This document shows, in pieces, positions 1-5,283 of a stretch of 6,057 nt of DNA. The first letter of the stretch is position 1. The number at the start of each line of letters is the position of its first letter. Source of the DNA: an uncultured Clostridia bacterium (lineage in GTDB: Bacteria > Bacillota > Clostridia > TANB77 > CAG-508); contig CANQES010000081.1 in assembly GCA_947595555.1 (NCBI GenBank), forward strand, positions 1 to 6,057. Direction: 5' to 3'. Below the pieces are notes generated by a model. It made no database searches. It saw nothing but the letters and a program-made list of their open reading frames with translations, and had not been told where the DNA came from. The position numbers and the translations under genes were made by a program.

Positions 1-23
1 GATCAAAATAATTATAGAACCTT

Positions 24-60
24 ATAAGGATTTGGGGACGGCCCCATAATCCTTATTTTT
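24..60 (+). terminator. Rho-independent terminator of an upstream gene outside the window
   Basis: The arms at 24-37 and 42-56 pair over 14 base pairs with one bulged T at 47. The loop is ACGG (38-41) and a T run (56-60) follows. The inner GGGG/CCCC part stands out in AT-rich DNA. It faces plus, so it probably ends the gene left of the window, which suggests that rbgA starts a separate transcript or relies on read-through. Confidence 0.8.
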
Positions 61-134
61 AAATAAAATGGGTTATTTAAAGGAAGTTGATTTAAATAAA
101 TATAGAATGTAACAAATTGTAAGGAAGTGAAAAG

Positions 135-1004
135 ATGGAGAATAGCAAAACAAATATAAACTGGTACCCAGGACATATGGCAAAAACTAAAAAACAAATA
201 GAAGCAGATTTAAAGATAGTAGATATTATAATTGAACTACTAGACAGTAGAATACCAATATCGAGCCAAAATCCAAACATAGCGGATATAACAGCCAGAA
301 AAAAGACATTAATAGTATTAAATAAATGTGATTTAGCCGATGAAAAACAAAACCAATCATGGTTAAAACATTTTGAACAAAAAGGAATACCAGTAGCATT
401 AGTAGATTCAAATTCTGGAAAAGGAATTGACCAATGCATAAGAAAAATAGAAGACATCATGAAAGAAGAACTACAAATACAGTTCAATAAAGGAAGAATA
501 GGAAGAAAAATAAGGGCGATGGTATTAGGGATACCAAATGTAGGAAAATCATCTTTTATTAATAGAATATCTAAAAGGACATCAGCGGATGTCGGAAATA
601 AGCCAGGTGTTACAAAACAAAAGCAGTGGATTAGAATAAATGATAAAATAGAATTATTAGATACACCGGGGGTATTATGGCCAAAATTTGAAAGTGAAGA
701 AGTTGCATTAAACTTAGCTATGACAGGAACTATTAAAGAAGATATTTTAGATAAGGTAGACATTGCATATCATTTAACAAAATTTTTAATGGAAAATGAA
801 TTAGAAAAATTATGTGAAAGATACAAAATATCAAGAGAAGCTATTGAAGAAAAAGAAAATGCATATGAAGTAATGTTGGACATAGGAAGGAAGAGAGGAT
901 GTATTATGTCAGGAGGACATATTGATGAAGAAAAAACAGCAAGAATAATATTAGATGAATTCAAAAATGGTAAAATAGGAAGAATTACAATTGAAAGGAT
1001 ATAA
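135..1004 (+). CDS. rbgA: Ribosome biogenesis GTPase RbgA (YlqF)
   Basis: This is a circularly permuted GTPase of the YlqF/YawG group; in Bacillus it acts in the cytoplasm on late 50S subunit assembly. The permuted motif order is visible: G4 NKCD at residues 63-66 comes before G1 GIPNVGKSS at 132-140, then the G2 threonine in GVT (158-160) and G3 DTPG at 176-179. The N-terminal WYPGHMAK (10-17) carries the conserved histidine (H14) linked to GTP hydrolysis in this family. A C-terminal helical RNA/ribosome-binding domain follows (about 185-289). The length of 289 is normal for the family. The ATG at 135 follows AAGGAAGTG (121-129). No convincing sigma-A promoter was found at 61-134. The stop lies 1 base before the mrnC start, so the two are probably cotranscribed. 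Confidence 0.96.
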   Translation: MENSKTNINWYPGHMAKTKKQIEADLKIVDIIIELLDSRIPISSQNPNIADITARKKTLIVLNKCDLADEKQNQSWLKHFEQKGIPVALVDSNSGKGIDQCIRKIEDIMKEELQIQFNKGRIGRKIRAMVLGIPNVGKSSFINRISKRTSADVGNKPGVTKQKQWIRINDKIELLDTPGVLWPKFESEEVALNLAMTGTIKEDILDKVDIAYHLTKFLMENELEKLCERYKISREAIEEKENAYEVMLDIGRKRGCIMSGGHIDEEKTARIILDEFKNGKIGRITIERI

Positions 1005-1005
1005 T

Positions 1006-1410
1006 ATGGAAGAAATAATAGAACTTAATCGACCAGAAGATGAAATTAATTTACTTTCACCATTAACATGGGCATATATAGGTGATTGTGTATATGAATT
1101 ATATATTAGAACAAATTTAGTAAATAAAACAAATTTAAAACCACATAAGTTACATATAGAAACAATTAAGTATGTAAAAGCAAAAAATCAAGCAAAATTA
1201 CTAGAAAAAATACAAGATAAATTGACAGAGGAAGAGAAAAACATAGTAAGACGTGGTAGAAATGCGGAAAATCATCATTTACCTAAAAATGCAAATGTAC
1301 AGGAATATATGCATGCAACTGCTTTTGAAGCATTAATAGGTTACTTATATTTGACAAAAAAACATGGTAGATTAAAAGACATTCTAGATTTCTTAAGCAA
1401 CAACACTTGA
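1006..1410 (+). CDS. mrnC: Mini-ribonuclease 3 (Mini-III)
   Basis: Mini-III is an RNase III-like dimeric nuclease that lacks the double-stranded RNA-binding domain and trims 23S rRNA precursor ends in Gram-positive bacteria. The 134 residues match the family. Visible motifs are WAYIGDCVYELYIR (22-35) with catalytic Asp27, RRGRNA (82-87), and ATAFEALIGYLYL (104-116) with catalytic Glu108. I chose the ATG at 1006 over a TTG at 991 because AAAGGA (993-998) lies 7 bases before the ATG and the TTG lies inside the end of rbgA. In Bacillus the gene is next to cysS; here it follows rbgA, which keeps it in a ribosome-assembly context. Its TGA overlaps the -35 box of the rpmF promoter. Confidence 0.95.
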   Translation: MEEIIELNRPEDEINLLSPLTWAYIGDCVYELYIRTNLVNKTNLKPHKLHIETIKYVKAKNQAKLLEKIQDKLTEEEKNIVRRGRNAENHHLPKNANVQEYMHATAFEALIGYLYLTKKHGRLKDILDFLSNNT

Positions 1411-1435
1411 CAAAATGAGAAAATAATTGTATAAT
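1407..1435 (+). promoter_or_regulatory. Consensus sigma-A promoter for rpmF
   Basis: TTGACA (1407-1412) and TATAAT (1430-1435) are both perfect consensus hexamers with the ideal 17-base spacer. The -35 box includes the TGA stop of mrnC. Transcription should start near 1442, giving a leader of about 37 bases to the rpmF ATG. This lets L32 be made at a much higher level than the two enzymes upstream. Confidence 0.9.
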
Positions 1436-1478
1436 TTTACAAGCTATACCTATATCTAAAAGCAAGGAGGGAATTATA

Positions 1479-1670
1479 ATGGCACAACCAAAAAGAAGAT
1501 GGTCAAAAGCAAGGACACATTCAAAAAGATCAACATGGAAAAAAGAAAATCCAACATTTTCAAGTTGCCCACACTGCCACGAACCAATAATGCCACATAG
1601 AGTATGCAAAAATTGTGGTTACTATGATGGAAAAGAGGTCGTAGCAAAAAAAGAAACTGAAAATGCATAA
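1479..1670 (+). CDS. rpmF: 50S ribosomal protein L32
   Basis: L32 is a small structural protein of the large ribosomal subunit. The start MAQPKRRWSKARTHSKRS is the typical basic N-terminus (usually MAVPKRR), and the length of 63 is normal. It is the zinc-binding (C+) form: C30-P-H-C33 and C43-K-N-C46 make a zinc ribbon. The ATG at 1479 has a near-perfect ribosome binding site, AAGGAGG at 1464-1470. In many bacteria rpmF follows a yceD/DUF177 gene; here it follows mrnC with its own strong promoter and terminator, so it is likely monocistronic and highly expressed. Confidence 0.97.
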   Translation: MAQPKRRWSKARTHSKRSTWKKENPTFSSCPHCHEPIMPHRVCKNCGYYDGKEVVAKKETENA

Positions 1671-1683
1671 GGAAAATAAATAG

Positions 1684-1713
1684 CGCTTATATTATAGAAT
1701 ATAGGCGTTTTTT
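1684..1713 (+). terminator. Rho-independent terminator of rpmF
   Basis: The arms 1684-1693 and 1698-1707 pair over 10 bases (one G-T pair) around the tetraloop ATAG, followed by six T (1708-1713). It starts 13 bases after the rpmF stop. Confidence 0.9.
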
Positions 1714-1728
1714 AAGAAGGTGTAATAA

Positions 1729-2259
1729 ATGGAGAAATTTTTAAAAAAATCAAGTTGGACAGACATTATCATATCACTTTTATTTGTATTATTTGGAATA
1801 ATGTTAATGGCAAGACCAGAATCTATAATGTCAATTATTTCTATTTTATTAGGAGCGATATGCATTATAATTGGACTATTAAAAGGAGTTGACTATTTTG
1901 CATCTGGTAAAACAGACAATTATTTGTTAGCAATTAGCATTGTAGCTATCATAGCAGGAATTATAATCATGTTCTGTGCAAACATTATACTTTCAGTTTT
2001 TCGAATATTAATTGCAATTTGGATTATTTATAGTGGAATAATAAATTTACAAACTGCACTAATATGGAAAGATTATAAATCAAAATTATGGTTAACAACA
2101 TTATTATTAGCAATTGCAATGATATTAGCAGGAGTATATGTTTTAGTAAACAATGGAGCTATGTTGCAAATTGTAGGAGGCATTATAGTTGCTTATGGTG
2201 TTGTTGATATTTTGGAAAGATTAATCTTTATTAAGAAAATCGAAAATTATCTAGATTAA
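1729..2259 (+). CDS. DUF308 / HdeD-like integral membrane protein
   Basis: The protein has 176 residues and is almost wholly hydrophobic. About six membrane segments can be seen (near residues 12-28, 34-53, 67-83, 86-104, 122-138 and 143-163). They form three repeats of a two-helix unit with a G-I-x-x-M or A-G-x-x-x start and a Gly late in the second helix: GIMLMARPESIM, AGIIIMFCANII and AGVYVLVNNGAM. This is the pattern of DUF308, the family that includes the E. coli acid-resistance membrane protein HdeD; the molecular function in Firmicutes is unknown. The ATG at 1729 follows AAGGTG (1717-1722). It lies only 15 bases after the rpmF terminator T run and I see no clear promoter, so it may depend on read-through from rpmF. 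Confidence 0.82.
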   Translation: MEKFLKKSSWTDIIISLLFVLFGIMLMARPESIMSIISILLGAICIIIGLLKGVDYFASGKTDNYLLAISIVAIIAGIIIMFCANIILSVFRILIAIWIIYSGIINLQTALIWKDYKSKLWLTTLLLAIAMILAGVYVLVNNGAMLQIVGGIIVAYGVVDILERLIFIKKIENYLD

Positions 2260-2269
2260 ATATATTGTT

Positions 2270-2300
2270 AAAAAGGCTTATGAAAAATAAGTCTTTTTTT
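2270..2300 (+). terminator. Rho-independent terminator after the DUF308 gene
   Basis: The arms 2270-2280 and 2288-2298 pair over 11 bases (one G-T pair) around the 7-base loop TGAAAAA. A run of seven T (2294-2300) closes it. It separates the housekeeping genes from the cotJ operon. Confidence 0.88.
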
Positions 2301-2303
2301 GTG

Positions 2304-2330
2304 TCAATTTATACTAAAAGCTCATATTAT
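2304..2330 (+). promoter_or_regulatory. Possible sigma-E-type promoter of the cotJ operon
   Basis: The cotJ promoter must fit in the 52 bases between the upstream terminator and the cotJA ATG, unless transcription reads through. CATATTAT (2323-2330) matches the sigma-E -10 pattern CATACAAT at 6 of 8 positions. TCAATTT (2304-2310) resembles the -35 at 5 of 7. The 12-base spacer is shorter than usual, which lowers the score. In B. subtilis cotJ is transcribed by mother-cell sigma-E. Confidence 0.35.
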
Positions 2331-2352
2331 GTTAGTAAAAGGAGGAAATAAA

Positions 2353-2709
2353 ATGTTTAGAAGAAAATGTTATTGTATGAACAATAGTTATAATGACGAT
2401 TCATGTGAATTACAAAATGACATTATGGAGAATCAATGTAAAAATGTAGCTTCTTATGAAAACTATACAGATAGTTGTGACTGTGGATTTGATGAAGAAT
2501 ATGATGTATTTCCAGAAAATCCAATGTTAGCACAAAGTTATGTTCCTTATCAATATATGGATAAGACTTTTAAACCATCTGTAGGCTTAAAGATGGGTAC
2601 TATTTTTCCAGAATTAGTTAGTCCTTATGTACCATGCCAATCTATGGAAGAAATGCAGTATCTTAAAAATACAAATGAGATAGGAAAGGGGTGTAATAAA
2701 TGTCGTTAG
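2353..2709 (+). CDS. cotJA: Spore coat-associated protein CotJA
   Basis: This is the first gene of the cotJ operon. In B. subtilis CotJA is made in the mother cell and is needed with CotJC for coat assembly of the complex. The C-terminal half shows the family signature: MLAQSYVPYQ (58-67) and GLKMGTIFPELVSPYVP (78-94). The N-terminal half (1-50) is acidic and cysteine-rich (C6, C8, C18, C28, C42, C44) and ends in CNKC; the 118 residues exceed the 80 or so of B. subtilis CotJA. The ATG at 2353 was chosen over an in-frame upstream start at 2299 because AAAAGGAGG (2337-2345) lies 7 bases before it. The 3' end overlaps cotJB by 10 bases. Confidence 0.88.
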   Translation: MFRRKCYCMNNSYNDDSCELQNDIMENQCKNVASYENYTDSCDCGFDEEYDVFPENPMLAQSYVPYQYMDKTFKPSVGLKMGTIFPELVSPYVPCQSMEEMQYLKNTNEIGKGCNKCR

Positions 2710-3062
2710 AAGAAAATAGAAATTGTGGTTGTGGATGTGATAATAACTCAGATGAATTAGATATGACTTCAAATAATAACGGATGTGGTTGTGAAGTAGA
2801 AAGAACTGTTGATTGCGAACAAAGAAGAGAAATGATGAACCAAATTCGTTCTTATGAATTCGGTATTATCGAATTAGGATTATATTTAGATACTCATCCA
2901 GAAGATCAAAGGGCACTTTGTTTACACAGAAAGTATTGTAAAGAAGTGAAAGAACTAAAAGATAAATACCAAAAAGTATATGGACCTCTTACCATTAATT
3001 ACCCTTGCAATAAGTGGAGATGGTTGGAAGAACCATGGCCTTGGGAAAGGGGGAATTATTAA
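2700..3062 (+). CDS. cotJB: Spore coat protein CotJB
   Basis: The protein has 120 residues. The CotJB domain covers about 43-118 and is highly typical: MNQIRSYEFGIIELGLYLD (46-64), THPEDQRAL (65-73), KDKYQKVYGPLTI (87-99) and NKWRWLEEPWPWE (104-116). The first 40 residues are an Asn/Cys-rich extension with CGCGC-like clusters (C9, C11, C13, C29, C31, C39) of unknown role; it may cross-link or bind metal in the coat. The ATG at 2700 follows AAAGGGGTG (2685-2693) and overlaps the end of cotJA. The stop overlaps the cotJC start by one base (TAATG), which points to translational coupling of the three genes. Confidence 0.95.
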   Translation: MSLEENRNCGCGCDNNSDELDMTSNNNGCGCEVERTVDCEQRREMMNQIRSYEFGIIELGLYLDTHPEDQRALCLHRKYCKEVKELKDKYQKVYGPLTINYPCNKWRWLEEPWPWERGNY

Positions 3063-3268
3063 TGTGGACTTATAATAAAACATTAGAATATCCAATTAAT
3101 ATAAAATGTACAGATCCTAGACTTGCTAAAGTGATTATTTCACAATATGGTGGACCTGATGGAGAACTTGCAGCTTCTTTAAGATATTTGTCTCAAAGAT
3201 TTGGTATGCCTGACCAAAAATCAAAGGCTATTTTAAATGATATTGGTACAGAAGAATGTGTACCATGA
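3062..3268 (+). pseudogene. cotJC: cotJC (Mn-catalase-like coat protein), 5' part only, interrupted by an inserted element
   Basis: CotJC is a spore coat protein of the manganese catalase family, normally about 190 residues. Here residues 1-65 are well conserved: ISQYGGPDGELAASLRYLS (26-44) and NDIGTEE (59-65). The frame then runs into Cys-Val-Pro and a TGA. The loss falls inside the metal-binding E-x-x-H motif: putative ligands E35 and E65 remain, while the histidine three residues later and the ligands in the second half are gone. The ATG at 3062 shares its A with the cotJB stop and has AGGGGG at 3048-3053. The conserved part shows no decay, which suggests recent insertion or continued selection, with the rest beyond the far end of the element. 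As it stands it cannot make a working enzyme. Confidence 0.9.
3244..3265. other. Candidate recombined attachment site (attL/attR half-hybrid) at the cotJC break
   Basis: Seven-base inverted arms, TGGTACA (3244-3250) and TGTACCA (3259-3265), are separated by 8 bases. The palindrome centre is the dinucleotide GA at 3254-3255, within two bases of the place where cotJC homology ends (after GAAGAA, 3251-3256). Large serine recombinases act on short, roughly symmetric sites with a 2-base crossover core, so the left arm would come from cotJC (attB) and the right arm from the element (attP). The crossover bases are an inference. Confidence 0.6.
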
Positions 3269-3272
3269 TGTT

Positions 3273-3313
3273 GTCAATAGCTAAAGACATTAATTACAAC
3301 TCTAGCTATTGAC
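3273..3313. repeat. 11-bp perfect inverted repeat next to the attachment site
   Basis: The arms GTCAATAGCTA (3273-3283) and TAGCTATTGAC (3303-3313) are perfect inverted copies around 19 bases, with further partial matching inward (13 of 14). It begins 7 bases after the candidate att palindrome. Neither strand has a T run directly after the stem, so it is a poor terminator. It could be a binding site for recombinase or an accessory protein. Confidence 0.7.
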
Positions 3314-3334
3314 TGTAGAATATTTTATTTTTCT

Positions 3335-3406
3335 TTACTTTCTAAGTATTTTATACCTTTTAATGTTAGAGATATTTTTCAATATATTTTCAGATTTATA
3401 ATCCAA
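3335..3406 (-). CDS. Possible 23-residue basic peptide coupled to the recombinase gene
   Basis: An almost ideal ribosome binding site, AAAGGAGGTG (3413-3422 on the minus strand), overlaps the recombinase stop codon and sits at normal distance before a TTG codon at 3406. The frame encodes MDYKSENILKNISNIK plus seven more residues, rich in Lys and Asn, then TAA. Translation would be coupled to the end of the recombinase. I recognise no family. It may be a real small protein, possibly one that modulates recombination, or the start of an older gene truncated by the element end. The strength of the ribosome binding site is the main support; coding status is uncertain. Confidence 0.4.
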   Translation of the reverse strand: MDYKSENILKNISNIKRYKILRK

Positions 3407-3420
3407 AATTTTCACCTCCT

Positions 3421-4983
3421 TTATATTTTAGAAAGCTTAGGATATATATGTAATTCAAAATTGGTTGGGTCAAAATCCTTTTTTATAGCTTTTTCAGTCT
3501 TTAAATAAGTAACTTTAGTAATTATACTTTTTAATAAAATATTTTTATCTTCAGCAGTTTTTAGTTTATAATATAAATCTATAATATTTTCTAATTTAGG
3601 TATTATCGTTTCTTTTTCATTTTGCAATTTGGCATTTTTAGATAAAAGTTCGTTATACTCTTTTAATTTATTTTCTAAGTTTTCAATAGTATTTTTAATA
3701 GTTTTTGAACGGTTTAAAAATTCATCTTTATTATAAATACCATCTTCTAAAAAGTCATAGATTTTATTTAGCTTCATGGTTTCTTTTTCTAACTCTTTTT
3801 TAGTAGTAGTAAGAGATTTTTCTATTAGTTCATTTTTATTAGTATTTGAATTTATTTTAGATTTATAATCTATTTTATAATTTTCAAGCCATATTTTTAA
3901 TGCTTCAATTATTTTAGATTCAACAATATAAAGTTTCGAACTTATGTTATCACATTTAGGATTAGAGCATATAAGAGTTGCAGATTTGCTAGCTTTATTG
4001 TAAGGTCGTCTTTGCATTGGTTTACCACATTTCTCACAAAATACTAGTCCGACTAATGGATTTTGAATAACATTGTTATGTTTTATTTTTGGAGTATTTT
4101 GTTTTCTTTTTTCTTGCACTAATTCCCAGGTTTTATTATCAATAATAGGTTCATGTAATCCATCATAAATTAAATAATCTTGATTGCGAGGTCTAGAAAT
4201 TATAATATGTCCATTTTTCGTTTTCTTTTTTTGTTTTCTTCTATTCCATGTTAATTTTCCAATATAGGTAGGGTTTGAAAGAATGTCTTTAACAGAAGAA
4301 ATAGACCACTCATCAGACATTCTAGGTTTTAAGTTCATATCATTTAATTTATTTACAACTGAATTAATAGTATTATTTTCAAAAGTATATAATCTAAAAA
4401 TTTCTTTCACAATAGGAGCTTCATTTTGGTTTATAGATAGGGTATAGCCTTTGGCATCTTTTAATTTAACTCTATCATAACCAAAGGGAGCAATATTTCC
4501 TACAAATTTACCTTCTTGAACTGAAATTTCACGACCTCTTTGCAAACGCCTATTGATTGTTTTATATTCTCTTCTAGACATAAATAAGCCAAACTCAAAA
4601 TATTCTTCATCAAATTCATTATCTGGGTCATAAGTTTTAACAGGTGTGATAATTTTTGTATGAGAATATTTAAAAGCTTTTGAGACTCTGCCTTGGTCTG
4701 CTGTATCTCCACGGGCCAACCTTTCTACTTCAACAACTAAAACACCTGTCCATTTTTCATTTTCAACATCTTTAAGAAGTTTTTGCATTTCTTTTCTTTC
4801 ACTAATAGTTTCACCACTTACAACTTCTCTATAAATTTTTGAAATAGGTAAATTTCTTTTTTTTGCTAAAGTAGTTAAAATCTTCTCATGCCTTACTAAA
4901 GTTTCGCCTTCACCATATTTTTCTGCTTCAATATCTTCTCTTGATTTTCTTAAATATATTGCATATATGCCATCATTTTGCAC
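3421..4983 (-). CDS. Large serine recombinase (site-specific integrase/excisionase)
   Basis: This intact protein of 520 residues integrates and excises its element by cutting two att sites through a serine-DNA link. The N-terminal resolvase domain (about 5-150) shows the catalytic serine in YLRKSRED (S14), VSGETISER (55-63) and VERLARGD with the active-site arginines R88 and R91. The recombinase domain (about 160-290) contains GNIAPFGYD and NPTYIGKLTWNR. A zinc ribbon follows with C316-x-x-C319 and C339...C344, then a coiled coil (about 385-450) and a C-terminal tail, as in SpoIVCA of skin and phage integrases. The start is the GTG at 4983, with AAAGGAGG (4988-4995) a short 4 bases upstream; no longer in-frame start is supported. 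It points away from the cotJC break, with its 3' end about 150 bases from the junction. All key residues are present, so it is expected to be active. Confidence 0.95.
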   Translation of the reverse strand: MQNDGIYAIYLRKSREDIEAEKYGEGETLVRHEKILTTLAKKRNLPISKIYREVVSGETISERKEMQKLLKDVENEKWTGVLVVEVERLARGDTADQGRVSKAFKYSHTKIITPVKTYDPDNEFDEEYFEFGLFMSRREYKTINRRLQRGREISVQEGKFVGNIAPFGYDRVKLKDAKGYTLSINQNEAPIVKEIFRLYTFENNTINSVVNKLNDMNLKPRMSDEWSISSVKDILSNPTYIGKLTWNRRKQKKKTKNGHIIISRPRNQDYLIYDGLHEPIIDNKTWELVQEKRKQNTPKIKHNNVIQNPLVGLVFCEKCGKPMQRRPYNKASKSATLICSNPKCDNISSKLYIVESKIIEALKIWLENYKIDYKSKINSNTNKNELIEKSLTTTKKELEKETMKLNKIYDFLEDGIYNKDEFLNRSKTIKNTIENLENKLKEYNELLSKNAKLQNEKETIIPKLENIIDLYYKLKTAEDKNILLKSIITKVTYLKTEKAIKKDFDPTNFELHIYPKLSKI

Positions 4984-4988
4984 ATTTC

Positions 4989-5060
4989 CTCCTTTCCTTG
5001 TAATTTGTCTTTAACTTGTAAACATTATATAAGAACATAATTCAAATTACAATAAAGGAG
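4989..5060 (-). promoter_or_regulatory. Long inverted repeat around the recombinase promoter that can sequester its ribosome binding site
   Basis: Read on the minus strand, the arm at 5060-5043 (CTCCTTT, A, TTGTAATTTG) is complementary to the arm at 5007-4989 (CAAATTACAA, GG, AAAGGAG). That gives 17 base pairs with a single 1x2 internal loop around 35 bases. The second arm contains the recombinase ribosome binding site, and CTCCTTT is its exact complement. The first arm contains the -35 box. RNA begun at the local promoter (start near 5017) lacks the first arm and leaves the site free; RNA coming from upstream carries both arms and would hide it. A DNA operator role is the alternative. Confidence 0.7.
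5024..5052 (-). promoter_or_regulatory. Probable sigma-A-type promoter of the recombinase gene
   Basis: On the minus strand TTGTAA (5052-5047) and TATAAT (5029-5024) are separated by 17 bases. The -10 is perfect and the -35 matches 4 of 6. The predicted start is near 5017, with a leader of about 34 bases before the GTG. A sigma-E match around the same -10 is weaker, so sporulation-specific control is not shown here. Confidence 0.65.
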
Positions 5061-5184
5061 AATTTTGCACTAAATTAATAATAATGTTATCTATATATTC
5101 TTTTTGAGTAACAGTATCTGCTACAATACAGTCATCATAAAATTTTATCTTTGCATTTTCAATAGTATATTCTTCTATTAACAT
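5047..5184 (-). CDS. Small hypothetical protein upstream of the recombinase
   Basis: The ORF encodes 45 residues, beginning MLIEEYTIENAKIKFYDD and ending NLVQNSPLL. The ATG at 5184 follows AGAGG with an 8-base spacer; a longer frame opening with TTG at 5238 is rejected because that codon lies in the hydrolase terminator. The stop lies 63 bases before the recombinase GTG, and the recombinase -35 box overlaps its last codons. The predicted fold is a short beta hairpin (residues 5-25) followed by a helix (about 27-40). I do not recognise a family. Small genes beside serine recombinases can encode recombination directionality factors, so that is one possibility, but it rests on position only. Confidence 0.55.
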   Translation of the reverse strand: MLIEEYTIENAKIKFYDDCIVADTVTQKEYIDNIIINLVQNSPLL

Positions 5185-5219
5185 ATCAATCGCCTCTCTA
5201 AAATTTATGAGAAAAACAT

Positions 5220-5251
5220 AAAAAAATACCCAAGACAAGTTGTCTTGAGTA
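5220..5251 (-). terminator. Rho-independent terminator of the alpha/beta hydrolase gene
   Basis: On the minus strand the arms 5251-5241 and 5237-5227 pair over 11 bases (one G-T) around the loop ACT, followed by seven T (5226-5220). It starts 32 bases after the hydrolase stop and should largely block transcription from the hydrolase into the recombinase genes. Confidence 0.88.
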
Positions 5252-5283
5252 AATTTTTATTTTTCTATACTTATTATATTAAA

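Noticed and set aside
92..763. Minus-strand 223-residue frame under rbgA
   Set aside because: It is an antisense shadow of rbgA: no family features, low-complexity composition, and the plus strand is clearly coding.
1665..1695. Sigma-E-like promoter for the DUF308 gene within the rpmF terminator region
   Set aside because: GCATAAG with a loosely matching -10 can be fitted, but the -10 falls in the terminator stem and the matches are too weak in AT-rich DNA.
3014..3268. Longer version of the cotJC frame starting at 3014
   Set aside because: The extra residues overlap cotJB out of frame and look unlike CotJC. The ATG at 3062 has a ribosome binding site and gives the family-typical MWTYNKTLEYP start.
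3266..3330. Continuation or frameshifted remainder of cotJC downstream of the break
   Set aside because: Reading the plus-strand frames after 3257 gives no resemblance to the Mn-catalase C-terminal part, so a simple frameshift does not explain the truncation.
5185..5238. N-terminal extension of the 45-residue ORF to a TTG at 5238
   Set aside because: The start lies in the loop of the hydrolase terminator and the extension translates its stem and T run. A proper ATG with a ribosome binding site is at 5184.
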